This document shows positions 30,710 through 42,489 of a stretch of 64,000 bases of DNA, in pieces. The notes under the pieces are model-generated. The model did not search any database and was not told the DNA's origin. It was given only the letters and a program-made list of their open reading frames with translations. This DNA comes from Distichodus sexfasciatus (taxonomy: Eukaryota; Chordata; Actinopteri; Characiformes; Distichodontidae), in contig JAVGVS010000110.1 in NCBI GenBank assembly GCA_032718565.1, forward strand, positions 310,001-374,000, in the 5' to 3' direction. Positions within the stretch are counted from its first letter, which is position 1; each line of letters opens with the position of its first letter. The position numbers and the translations under genes are program-made.

Positions 30710-31150
30710 AGCCTGTCATCAGCGTGACCCAGCGCAATGGGCTTTTAATTCCCAGAACATGGCCATTTCAAATTGATATTTATTGTCTCAAACGATAATT
30801 GCTTTCTGTCAGATTAGGAAATTGCTTTTAACAATGGAGCAATCAGCGCGGGGGAAATTAGGCCGGGCCTTTGGGGAAAGGGAAAAACAACAACAGAGAG
30901 TCTCCTCATGGTTTATTTCCCACTGTTTCATTTCTAAACGACTATTAAACAAATAGCATAATTAAGTGGGGCTCTTGTAATCGCGGCATCCGTCTTCATC
31001 CTTCTGTTGGCAAGCGTCTGTTTCCCGTCGAGCTCTTCCGCACATGGTAAATGAAGCTAGCTCCAGAGGACAAACCGCACGGGTCAAAAAATTCGGCTTC
31101 AGGACAAATTAAACTCTTCATAATCTTGTGATTAACGGGAGTTTGTAACG
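30710..31150. other. Repeat-free, CNE-like block in EDAR intron 1
   Basis: About 440 bases of complex sequence with many homeodomain and SOX/TCF-like cores: GGCTTTTAATTCCC, AAATTGATATTTATTG, CAAACGATAATTGC and GCATAATTAAGTGGGG. It stands out from its repeat-rich surroundings and is the best enhancer candidate of the EDAR 5' region by eye. Confidence 0.35.
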
Positions 31151-32959
31151 ACTCAATTGGCAAATGCTCGTTTTAATAACATCTCCCACTGTTCTTCTAT
31201 AGCAATTGTTCTTGTCTACCAAAGTAGGAAGTAGAAAGTCAAAAATTAAGATGATTGCAGATGTCAGAGAAGCAACGCGTGATGATGTTTGCCTCAGAGC
31301 GATGACACGCCGGGGTGAAGAGTTGATTTTGGTGTCAAAGTGGATTTAAAGGCCAGTAATGAGGAGTTTATTAGCCTGAGGTATAGAAATGTATGTGATC
31401 TTACATGCGTACTAAATCTTTACGCCAGATTAAATTTCCTCCAGAATATCCAATTTCAACAAACAAGTGTGTTCATGCATGGCTCGACATTAAAGAAGCT
31501 GTAACTTGAAAAGGTTAAAAGGCTCACGGAGCCACAAAGAGAAAGAAGTATCTCAATAAATGACATTTCTAAGGAAAAGTGGGAGAAAAGCTGATATAAG
31601 AAAAGTAGTTAATGTTAATTCAACTTCATGCATCACTGCAATATTTTTCAGAAATCAATTTCCGAATTATAAAAACTGGATGGTATTTTAATTTAAAAAT
31701 ACGTTTTAATTTTTTTTTTTTTAAGTATAATGTTATATTTGTAGTTAGGAGAATTAGTGTGTGAGGTATTTAACCTTTGAACCAAGCATTATACAGTACA
31801 TCTAACTTTTTATAACTCTTTGTTAAGTTTGTGAAGCACAAATGGCAAAATTTAAAAAACCATAAAATTTCAACAAGAGATTTTTCACAAATTTTAATGT
31901 TTAAAATATTTCAATATTTAATACAAAATGAAAACCTCTGTCTCTCGATCTGTCTTTCTGTTTATCTTTTATTTAAGGGTAAAATTACTTGGATTTAGTG
32001 TTATTATGGTCATGAGACATTTAATGAAAGCACTTAAGTTTTTGTTTACGACACAAAAATAATTGCAAAAAAAAGTTATAAAGGAAGTGGGAATTTATGC
32101 AATATTTTTCAGAAATGCAATTAAAATGTATAAAATGTATGTATAAATACATGTAGTACAGTAGTCCTGGGTATAGCGGGTAAAAAGTGTGCAGGATTTT
32201 TACTTAAAGCTCTGAACTAATCAGAAGACTTTTTCATGCAACTTTATAAAAACTTTAAAAATTCAAAAGACTTCTATATTTTTAATGTTACAATGTTTTA
32301 CATTTTTAAAAAATCCTTGTTTAAAAAAACAATTTCTTCGCTCTGCCTCCCTGAGTGTTTTTCTCGTTCTCCTGTGTATAAAGGGTAAAATCATTAGTTG
32401 GCTTTAGTGTAATGAAGTGCGTGAGCCGGTGGAGCTCAGCCTCCTGTCTCCATCCTGGCTTTACGGCGAAGGCCACCGTCTCTTCATCGTTTGATGATTT
32501 TAATTACAGCATCTGTCAGCCTCCTCCTCTCTAAAAACAAACTGCGGAGCGAACATGAAAAGACGTCGCAAATCCTCTCCCACCTTCAACTACTACGGCA
32601 AACGGGGGCTTTGATTTCTTGCCTCAGACGGAGAGAGGGAGAGAGAGACGCCGGGCCGTCTTTCATCAGACTCTCTCTGGGCTAAGCTTTCAGTCTGCCG
32701 GGGCTGTTCACACACACACACACACACTCAGTGTTGACTTAGTACTACACTTTTATCTCTGGTGGAGACATTGGGGAAGGAGTGAGAGGAAGAGGACCGA
32801 CACTGAGGGATGCTGTCTGTGTGTGTTTGTGTGTGTGTGTATGTGTGTTTATGAGAAGCTGATTGGCCCTTAAAAGTGGGGGGAACTTGTGGTTTGTCAA
32901 ATTTTTGTAGCTTTGTGATGATGTTTTTGTATGTGAGCACAAAATACTTTACATAAGTT

Positions 32960-33045
32960 AGTCTCTGGTCTCTGTCTCGTCTCGGTCTCTGCCCTTTAAA
33001 GTCTCTGTCTTGTCTCTGTCTCAGTTTAGGTGGTCTAGTCCCCAG
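32960..33045. repeat. CTCGGTCTC-type repeat fragment
   Basis: GTCTCTGTCTCGTCTCGGTC and CTCAGTTTAGGTGGTCTAGT match the edges of the repeat at 29480-29990. Confidence 0.5.
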
Positions 33046-34003
33046 CTCTACTGCTAAATGCTGTAAATGTAAATAAATGAATAGAGACCTCACCATCTGG
33101 AACCAGCTGGAATTCAATACTGAACTAAAGGTAACTTGTGTAATAAATTTTCACCCACACATTTACACACAACTGGGCATACACACACACACACACACAC
33201 AGGCTCAATCCCGTACCCCAGAGGAGGATGGAGTCGACAAATGAGACGGGTGAAAGGTTTTGTGTTGGTTTATTAAGATTAAGGTTAGCGTTTAGTGTAG
33301 CTTCACGGCAGTCAGTGGAAGTATCTCACAAAGATAGCAAGACGTGACTGTGTGAATTGGTGTGCTGTGTGTGATGGTTCTGATATTCCAGCCTCAGCAT
33401 GAAAACACCAATATAGTTCATGTTCCAGTTCTAATGAGCTTTCAGACTTTCGCTTCAGGTTTACTTATTATTTGGGGATTTAATATCTTGACTGCAAGAT
33501 GAGTCACATCCAACATGCATTTTACAATGTCAAGTATGGCCAATTCAGACAAACACGTCATGTTACAACTTTTTGGCTGCGTGATACAAAAGGAACAGTT
33601 GCCTGCTCACGCTTCTCATTGATCTACAAGAAAAGTCTATCTGGTGGAACATAAATTTAAAGGGTTCACAGAGTCCAAAACTCTGAAAAGTAAAGTTTTA
33701 TCTATTATTATGATGCAGTGTCCACCCCCCAACAAAATTAGCACAATCATTTTTTTCAAAATTGGGCTAGTCTTTTAAAACATCCTGCTAATCTGCTCGG
33801 AAAGATATAGATATTGATGCATTCCTGGGTAGAACATGGGACAAATAATATCACATATCAGACAAATCAGCTTCTGATATGTAGTAGAAATGTCTCTGTT
33901 CATTGCCTCATCAGTGTCTGTGTTCTGAAATGACACTTTCCCTTGGGTATAAGCTTGACTAGTAATCCCCAAGTGTTTTTAATTTAATCGTTATCATTAA
34001 AAG

Positions 34004-34319
34004 TGGGGATGCACCAGTTTGATACTGATATCGCGTATTGGTCCGATAGTAATACAAATAGCTGATCTGTTCCAATTGTGTGATTTGTGATTCATCTAGT
34101 TTGTTTGCATTCATTTGTAACTTGTGATTTCATGCTGACATCTGGTTCTCCATTTTACACTGCAATTTTAATTTCCCGTAAATTCTATGATTTTTAATGA
34201 GTTGCTAATAGAACAGCCTCTTACAAACAGTGAGAAATGCAGCTTACACATGAAACACTGCTTATCCTGGTTATCTGTATCGGTATTGTGACTGAAAATG
34301 TTGGATCGGTGCGTCCCTA
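34004..34319. mobile_element. hAT-like MITE with GGGATGCACC termini
   Basis: The left end is GGGGATGCACCAGTTTGATA. The right end, reverse complemented, is TAGGGACGCACCGATCCAAC. The inside has GATATCGCGTATTGGTCCGA. The element is about 315 bp and non-coding; target duplications are not clear. Confidence 0.55.
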
Positions 34320-34969
34320 GTTCAAATGTCATAGATGTACAATGAAGTCGAGACATTTTATCACTGTTACCCACAGCTGTCCGGTTGGTATTTACATTAG
34401 TTTTCAACACCTTTTTGTGATAGTGTGTGTTGTGTTGATACAGGTTAACACAAAAGAGACTAAAAGCAGTCAAAAATCTAATTATCCAGTCATGAAAATC
34501 TCAGGGCTCAAAACAGACAATATAAAGGACTTGTGGAGGACTAGCACAAAATTCTGACAAGTGGAGGACAAACTGTAGTGTAGAGAGCAACAAGGTTTGA
34601 CAAAACGGCAGGTGAATGTGTACCTCAGTTTCTGAGACATGCACCTTACCAATAAAACAATGATGTCAGATTAGAACCAGTATCATCCCAATACCCACAA
34701 CCCAGGTATCATCGGTATACAGGTGGCTCTGTAATATTCCGCGTTAATGCAATTTTTATTACAGAAAATTAGTGGTTTGGAATTCGAGGTGTTGAGAAAG
34801 TTCAAGCTAAAAGTACGAGGTAAATTCCGTGTAAAAGTCACAACAATTTCAACCAACTAAAACGCACAATATTCAACGTCACGTTTGGTGACATGACGCG
34901 TTTTTACGCACCGTCCACACGGCGTTATTTCAGCGACTTTACGCACTTGTTTTTTCTTTCCTTCCATCT

Positions 34970-35022
34970 TTCTTTTTTTTTTTTTTTTTTTTTTCTTCTT
35001 CTTCTTCTTCTTCTTCTTCTTC
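34970..35022. repeat. Polypyrimidine tract (T)n(CTT)n
   Basis: A pure pyrimidine run of about 50 bases, T-rich then CTT repeats, lying about 580 bases downstream of the putative EDAR exon 1. It could form triplex DNA (inference). Confidence 0.85.
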
Positions 35023-35601
35023 TCTTTTTCCACATTTCTCCCCGGCTCCACGGCGGCTCGCTCGGGGCTCGTTTGGGCTGGAACGGGATTTATTTCGGTT
35101 CAAAGTCAGAGCGACATCAGAAGCGCGGCAGGCGCGTACATGCCCCGGCCCGCGGGTCTCCAACGGTGCCACGACCAAAAAACGCTTCACGTCAACCGGT
35201 GGAACATGACCACTATAACACAAGGTGGAACATTCCGAATAGTTTAGCATCACGTATGTTGTGACGCGGTCAGTTGTGTCCACTGACATCAACCATCAGT
35301 CAAATAACGGCAACGGCGCGCGCCCACGCGGTTTCCACGGGACCGAGGAACATTTAGATTCCTGTAATCAGTGAGCAACCGATCAAAACAAATGAATAAA
35401 AAAATGGCAAATACGACACGAACAATTGAAGAAGGCGTCAAGCACCGATTTTTTAACATATAGTTGAAACCTAGTCTAAACTAAAACCCATCCCTAAACA
35501 AAGCAGCCAGCATTTAAACCACAGCAGGAATTTCCCTTTTCCCCGAAAAAAAAAAAAAAAAAAAATCCCACATCGCATTCCTGAGTGCGCTCTAGTCTTA
35601 C

Positions 35602-35645
35602 CTGCAGCAGGTCGCAGGTCAGTTTTAATTTCCACAAACAGCCTC
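35602..35645 (-). other. EDAR: Candidate non-coding exon 1 (5' UTR) of EDAR
   Basis: On the minus strand a strong splice donor, CTGCTGCAG|GTAAGACTAG, has its GT at 35601-35600. About 70-80 bases upstream is a TATA-like TTTAAAAGGG, which would put initiation near 35645 and give a short non-coding first exon. EDAR in mammals has a non-coding first exon followed by the ATG exon, so one upstream of 23.4 kb is expected. Intron 1 would be about 12.2 kb. The exact start site is a guess; the donor is the firm part. Confidence 0.45.
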
Positions 35646-35670
35646 CAGCGTCCAGCTCCCGAACCCTTTT

Positions 35671-35681
35671 AAATCAATGGC
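35671..35681 (-). promoter_or_regulatory. EDAR: TATA-like box of the putative EDAR promoter
   Basis: The minus strand reads ATTTAAAAGGG here, about 30 bases upstream of the proposed start and in the right orientation for EDAR. A GC box (CCGCCCC, plus strand) lies further upstream near 35840, and the surrounding 35.6-35.95 kb is repeat-free and fairly CpG-rich. This is motif evidence only. Confidence 0.35.
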
Positions 35682-36149
35682 CCAAGTCACTGCGGGAGAG
35701 AAGTCATTTAGAAAGTCGGGGCCGTTCTGTCGCCTTCTCAGCAATCCACGGTTAAGCTCGTCCTGTTTGCGGTGTGCATGGTTTCTTTAACCATTCTAGC
35801 TCCTCCTCAAGACGGGAAAGACGAGAGGAACTGATGCTCTCCGCCCCAAACGGGAGAGAAATCAACCTGGTACAGGTAGAGTCATTAACCGTGCTGAGCG
35901 CAGCGCGACACCTGGTGGATGTGAGGCGCCATTACTACAGAGTTCTTTACTGCTTAATCGTTACACCTGGTCGCAGGGCCGTTTCAAAGCACTTTGGGGG
36001 CCCTACCAGTGGTAGGGGGCCTCCTTGAGGGCGTTTCTGATAACAGTGTCCTTGCTCTCTCCCGAACTGACCAATCGCAGAATTTCAAAGGACGCTCACA
36101 CAGTTGTTGTTGCTGTTATTCGATACATCTGTTACAGTCGTTGTCGGGG

Positions 36150-36290
36150 GCCCCCGGTCAAGAGATTATGGGTTCGAATTTAACCAGTGCAACCATCTCT
36201 GGGACCCTGAGCGACACCCTTAACACCCAAGTTGCTCTCAGGGAGAGCGAATGGAAGTTGCCTAAAATGTCAAATGTAACACTAGACGTG
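36150..36290 (+). repeat. SINE family C fragment
   Basis: GATTATGGGTTCGAATTTAA, CTGGGACCCTGAGCGACACC and CTTAACACCCAAGTTGCTC follow the family C body order. Confidence 0.75.
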
Positions 36291-36302
36291 ACTAATAAAT
36301 TT

Positions 36303-36525
36303 GGCGCAGTTGGTAGTGTAACGGTTAGTGATCAGAAGGTCGCTACTTCGTTTCCCAGACCGGTACTCAGGTACTCATAAGCAACGTACCGTCCTCAAGG
36401 ACTGCTCCCCGGGTGCTGCCCATCAGCTGCTCCTTCACGAACGGGTCCAGTGCAGAGCTCACATTTGGTTGTGGTGCTCTGTGTCCTGTGGTGTGGTGTG
36501 TGCACAATGAAAAATAATCACACAC
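36303..36525 (+). repeat. tRNA-derived SINE, family A, near full length
   Basis: It has the head GCGCAGTTGGTAGTGTAACG, the body GTACTCATAAGCAACGTACC and GACTGCTCCCCGGGTGCTGC, then GCAGAGCTCACATTTGGTTG and a decayed AATAATCAC tail. Confidence 0.88.
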
Positions 36526-39500
36526 ACAGTACCACGACACACTTTTAATCCGAACCCCACTTGAGGTTAAGGGGCTTGCTCAGGGGTCCCATGGTGGTAG
36601 TTCTGATCGATGGATTGGTCATAATTAACAAACTGTAACTTTCCGCCCTGAAATTCAAGCAACGCTGTTCTCAAAATCATTTCACCATTTATTGAGTAAA
36701 GGCTTCTGACTGTGACTTTGGGCTCAAGACCTTTTTTGTTTTGAACAGTTTTATGGCTTGGCTCCTGGTGTGTTCTTTCATCCTCAAACCTTTGTGCCCA
36801 CCCCGACTCTCCAGATGAAAGCGGCGAGAAGCGACTTTCAAGTTCTCCGCTCAATGCCGAGTCCCATTCTGCTGTGATAGGCGCCAGGATAAATTATCCA
36901 CTCGTTTGTTTACCCGTTGATCTGTTTAAAGAGGTTCCTGTTTTTCCCGCCGTCTTCATCCGCAGCCCAGGTGTGTCCTCGCCGCTCGGCTTGTTTGGGT
37001 CCGACAGGATCGAGGACTTTCCCCCCTGGGGCTGACCAGTCGGACTGGAGGAGAGCTCGATGCCATCTTCCTATTGGAGCACCGTCCTCCTTCCTCCGCA
37101 GGAAAGATGGGATGAAAGGCCCTTTGAAATCCTGTCGTACCCAACAATTATGCAAGCCATTGGGTCATTGATCTGAAGGGGGGCGATAAGGTGCTTTCCT
37201 CTTTTTCTTTCAGGATGGGAGGCCCAGCAGTGAAATGAAAAGAGATATCATATCACGTCAACTTCCTTTAATAGTGGATAATAACACGGAGAAAGTCAAG
37301 AGCAGGGGATTTTAAGAGCAGTGCCCATTATCAGTCCGCATAGACTCTTGACTCTTCCGCGGATGGATTTTGATGTTTTCACATTGGCTTCTGATCTCGT
37401 CCAAACAGAGTATACTTTAATGCACATAAGCATAACTTTAGAAGTACTGTTGTGTATTAATGTGTATTTTCCACCCACATGGCCAAACGTTTTGTAAGAA
37501 CAGGACGTAAATATCTGATGAGTTACTGCCTTTCACTGATCTCAGATCTTCCTTTTTATGATTTTACTACTATCTTTGAAGAAAAGAAACTGTACAATTT
37601 TCCCGCAGGTCCTTTTCATGAAGGCTTCTGAGTTAATATGGTGTTTTGGATAAATATGTTCCACCATTACCATGTGAGAAAAATAGATTGGGTATTTTTG
37701 CATCTCCAACATTTTAAAATTGATACAGTAGTGCATTCTGGTGGACAATTCTTATTGAGGATTCAGTAAAAGCCAAACAGTAAACAAAACATTCTGACAT
37801 TCTGACAAACATCTCACTTTATACCCAGCAAAACACTAACCCTAACTTACACTGGCAATTATGTTCATTATGTTCATTAATGAGACAACTTGTCTGCACA
37901 CCTCCGCACCGAGTGAACTTTCCTAGTTACTTTGTGCTTTTGTTCCACTTCTTAACCCACTTTTGTCAATACTTGTTCTCTTTTACTCCCATTGCATCAA
38001 ACCTCAGAAAGGAAGGATCGCAAATGATGTCAAACAAGATTTTACGTTTGGTGATGGAGGATTCTAGTAATATTCTGCTTAGTAACAACTTCTAAGGATG
38101 GGTAGGGGGTGGTACAAAGATGGTTGCCATGGAAATTGCAGCATCAGCTAACCTAGTTCTCTCTTGGCCGAAGGCCACAATGTGCTACGTGAAGCGTTCC
38201 GGAGGGACACCTTTCAAATTCGCTTAATGAACATTGTAGGGCCTTCATAGATTCCACACATTTAATGAGTCCCCTTAGACTGAGGTGTTTTTTTAGTCAT
38301 TTTGGGCACACAGACCACACTCCAGTCCACGATATAGGACACGTCTGGCCGTGGTCATGTGTCTCATACACAGATATGAGTCAGATCAACTGAGGAAGTC
38401 TGATAACAGACAATGATCAGAAATTCAAAATTTGTTGACCAATTTTAATAAAGTATAGTGATTAGTGTGAAGGTAAAAGCATCATTTGATGTTCAATCTG
38501 AGGGGGAAGGGCAAGATCTAATGTTATAGTCAGAATTTTAGAAGTATTTTGAGTCTAAAAATAGGCATTTCATGCTCTACTACATAGAGAAAACATATAA
38601 ATCTGATTTACATTCCTGAGTCCCATCAAGATTTATTTGACATGAGCTTTTCCAAACTCTCAAACACTTTCATGCCCTGACATTTACATGATTTGACCGC
38701 TGACAGGGCTATATTGGTGATTGTTTATGATTTTGTTACCCAATTGCTATGTTGACACTGTTGACCACCTTTAATCTTCGTTACAGTGTGTGTTCACACA
38801 AAGCAATCTGTGTGTGCCGTATGAAGTGCACTTAAATTACAGGTGTAAGAAACCCTACCTCACCGACGCTCATGGCTTATTCTGCGGCTGTGGAGAGACA
38901 ACAGAAGTGAACATTTAGGATCATGTTCCAGGCCTCCTGAGCTGGAAATAATATCTACAGGTTGGGTTTCACCTTCAGTTTGACCTACGTTCGCTTGAGT
39001 TTTGTTTCTGCACTTCTCTTTTGTACTGTAACCTTTGATTGTCCCTGTTCTTCGTGGGTGGTCGAGCAGAGAGCCTGCTAACGCTAGAGGAGGATGTCGG
39101 ATCCCCGTGACTTTACAGACCTCATAGGTGTAGAGCATTTCCCTAAATGACTCTGCTGGCAAAGGCAATATAGCAGAAGTGCTGGGAGCTACGATTTAAG
39201 AGGTGAGTGAGGATGTGAGGTGGACAAGTAGAGACAGGCAGATAGATTCTCAAAAAGAGGGAGGATGAAAGAACACACACATGCACGCACACAAATACAC
39301 ATTACACACACATGAACAGAGACGGCTATGTTATTGCATGCACACACATAGCAGCAGGCGTGGACGAGCACATACACACTGATGATTATTATAATAATTT
39401 AGAGTGCTTTTGGTCATTGATGTCTATGTGCAAACTTCACACAGCACACACACACACACAGTCACGTAAACGATCTAACTCCAGCAGAGGGCAGTAAACG

Positions 39501-39619
39501 CCAATTATTAAAACGCATTAAAGCAACACAGCAAAGATCAAAACATCTTATCCTTGTCTCTCTCATCTTATACAGTATATAGTATGCAGTGTATATGTAT
39601 GTGTATACATATATGCATG

Positions 39620-39805
39620 TGATGGTGGTCTTGTGATTAGGATACTCACCTCTGAACTAGGAGATGGTGGGTTCGAATCCTACCATCAGCACTACCATCA
39701 CTGGGTCCCTCAACAAGACACTTAACCCCCAAGTTGCTGAAATTAGGAAAATGGAAGCCGCTTTGGATAAGAGGGTCTGCCAAATGATGTGAAGGTTCAT
39801 TTATA
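39620..39805 (+). repeat. tRNA-derived SINE, family C
   Basis: Head GTGGTCTTGTGATTAGGATA, B box GGTTCGAATCC, body CACTGGGTCCCTCAACAAGA, then GATAAGAGGGTCTGCCAAAT. Confidence 0.85.
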
Positions 39806-40104
39806 TGTATATGTATATATACTGTATGTTTATGTACTAATACTGTACACACACACACACACACACACACACACTTTAGCCACCCCTTTTTAGTTCTGAA
39901 TATATATCATTCGTTTATAGATTTTATTCATTTATTACCATTAGATGGCTATTAGATATACTACATTACAGAAGTTAAAAGCGCATTTTATTTTTTTTAA
40001 TTTGGCAAAATCTGATTAATGTCTATTAATCACTGATTTATGCCATTTTATGCCCCAAACTCACTCTCTCTATAATAATAATAGAGTATTTCTATATGTG
40101 CTTT

Positions 40105-40702
<598 letters not shown>

Positions 40703-41073
40703 AATACACACATATGGGAATATAACAATATAATACATATTATAATAGTATTACACTATACTGTACTATAGTAGTATAATATAATATAGTATTCCCATAT
40801 GTTGTGTGCACTTACTGTATGTAGATAGATGGACAGATAAAAAGATAGTTGTCTACGTGTGTGTGTTTGGGTTTGTACACATATATGGACTAGATTACAG
40901 AAGTTCAAAAGGCATTGTATTATTATTTTTGAATTTTGCAATGCCAGTTCGATTGATGCCGTCTTATGTCGCCAACTTGCATTTTACCCGCCTCATAATA
41001 ATATTGTCATATCAGCCGACAATGTGGCGTGAGAAATCAACAAACAATAACACACACACACACACACACAGCA

Positions 41074-41358
41074 GACACATTACTATCTTTGTATTACTAT
41101 CTTTGTGAGGTCTTTCCATACAGTAGACTCCCATAATGACCAGATGTACATCATTTTACACCTACACCTAATCCTAACCCTAATCTTAACCTCGGCCACC
41201 AAAAGCACATCTTTTACCTCTTTTAGTTTCTCAAATAGAAGATGCACATTTTCTATAAAGTCATTTTTCCTCATGGGGACCTCTCAAATGTCCCCACAAA
41301 GCCCCCAAAACAGATAAAAGTGATTTTAGGGGACAAGAAGGTCTCCACAATGCGATAA

Positions 41359-41423
<65 letters not shown>

Positions 41424-41717
41424 AGACACATTACTATCTTTGTATTACTATCTTTGTGAGGTCTTTCCATACAGTAGACTCCCATAATGACCAGATGTAT
41501 ATCATTTTACACCTACACCTAATCCTAACCCTAATCTTAACCTCGGTAACCAAAAGCACATCTTTTACCTCTTTTAGTTTCTCAAATAAAAGATGCACAT
41601 TTTCTATAAAGTCATTTTTCTTCATGGGGACCTCTCAAATGTCCCCACAAAGCCCAAAAAACAGACAAAAGTGATTTTAGGGGACATGAAGGTCCTCACA
41701 ATGCGATAAATACATGA
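41074..41717. repeat. Tandem duplication of a 351-bp unit, each followed by (CA)n
   Basis: Positions 41074-41360 and 41424-41717 are nearly identical (for example GAGGTCTTTCCATACAGTAG in both, offset 351). Each contains CTAATCCTAACCCTAATCTT and GGGGACCTCTCAAATGTCCC and runs into a long CA tract. The motif order resembles a teleost repeat family that I recall as often linked to CA microsatellites. Confidence 0.92.
41361..41420. repeat. (AC)30 microsatellite
   Basis: Perfect AC dinucleotide run between the two 351-bp copies. Confidence 0.97.
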
Positions 41718-41738
41718 ACACACACACACACACACACA

Positions 41739-41834
<96 letters not shown>
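41718..41834. repeat. (CA)n microsatellite at the SH3RF3 5' edge
   Basis: A nearly continuous CA run of about 117 bases with two small interruptions. It ends 172 bases before the SH3RF3 start codon. Confidence 0.97.
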
Positions 41835-41835
<1 letters not shown>

Positions 41836-42006
41836 CGTGTAATGTGGAGGCAGCGCGCCGTGTGAGCTCCAGCGGGTCCGCGCGTGTTTTCCAGGCGAGC
41901 AGCAGCAGCAGCAGCATGTCTGGCGGAGTGGCGCACTCGGACCAACTTCTCCGTAGCCCCTGCTGCCGTCGCCGCCGACACGACTGAGCGACTTCCCAAC
42001 TAAAAG
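41835..42006 (+). promoter_or_regulatory. SH3RF3: SH3RF3 5' UTR / core promoter region
   Basis: This GC-rich, CpG-containing stretch lies between a (CA)n run ending at 41834 and the SH3RF3 ATG. It includes a CAG/AGC run near 41899-41915. No TATA box is seen, as expected for a CpG-type promoter. The transcription start cannot be fixed. Either it lies within these 172 bases or the CA repeat is part of the 5' UTR. Confidence 0.5.
41916..41987 (+). other. Upstream open reading frame in the SH3RF3 leader (23 codons)
   Basis: An ATG at 41916 with A at -3 opens a 23-codon frame (MSGGVAHSDQLLRSP... ending RRRRHD) that closes with TGA at 41985-41987, 19 bases before the SH3RF3 start. If the transcript begins upstream of 41916, this uORF could dampen translation of SH3RF3. 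It is not conserved evidence of a peptide. Confidence 0.4.
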
Positions 42007-42369
42007 ATGGACGAGTCTTCGCTTTTGGATTTACTAGAATGTTCTGTGTGCCTGGAGCGGCTGGACACCACCGCCAAAGTGCTCCCGTGTCAGCACACCT
42101 TCTGCCGCCGCTGCCTGGAGAACATCGTCAGCTCACGACACGAGCTGCGCTGCCCCGAATGCCGGATCCTGGTGGACTGCGGGGTGGACGATCTGCCCGC
42201 AAACATCCTCCTGGTGCGGCTTCTGGACGGCATAAAGCAGCGCCCGAGAAACGGGGGGAGACCGGCACTCACTGGAGTGTCGCTCGGCTGCGCGGCCGCC
42301 GTATCGGCGTCGCCTCCGGGCACGGCTATCCGAGATTTGCCCAGCGCCACACGGAGCTCCCCTGTCAAG
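42007..42369 (+). CDS. SH3RF3: SH3 domain-containing RING finger protein 3 (POSH2), first coding exon
   Basis: SH3RF3 is an E3 ubiquitin ligase and scaffold of the POSH family that binds Rac/PAK and JNK-pathway proteins. This exon encodes 121 residues starting MDESSLLDLLECSVCLERLD. A complete C3HC4 RING is visible: C12, C15, C28, H30, C33, C36, C49, C52. PANILLVRLLDGIKQRPR follows, then a Ser/Pro/Ala-rich linker ending SSPVK. The donor AAG|GTTTGT follows 42369 in phase 0. The start is chosen because an in-frame TAA lies at 42001-42003 directly before it and A(-3)/G(+4) is a strong context. The N-terminal low-complexity extension I recall for mammalian SH3RF3 is therefore absent. It is assigned to SH3RF3 rather than SH3RF1 mainly by position next to EDAR and by RING sequence. 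The SH3 exons lie beyond the window. Confidence 0.93.
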
Positions 42370-42489
42370 GTTTGTTGGCATTTAAAGCTGAACTTGGTTT
42401 GGCTAGAAAAAGAAAAAAAAAAAAACCTCACCACCATCTTCGACAATAGCAGGATTCAGAAATGTATGTCTTTGTCTGTATAATGACTG

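Larger units (their letters stand above)
23436..35601. other. Putative EDAR intron 1 (about 12.2 kb)
   Basis: It holds MITE fragments, a hAT element with BED-finger remnant, CTCGGTCTTG-type repeats, a SINE, an AT-rich stretch (31.6-32.3 kb) and repeat-free blocks at 28.47-28.70 and 30.71-31.15 kb. Open frames of up to 164 codons around 27.5-28.5 kb show no recognisable domain and overlap on both strands. If exon 1 is not at 35.6 kb, this is 5' flank rather than intron. Confidence 0.5.

Noticed and set aside
41622..41999. Minus-strand Val/Cys-repeat frames across the SH3RF3 promoter
   Set aside because: They are translations of the CA microsatellite and the antisense of the 5' UTR.
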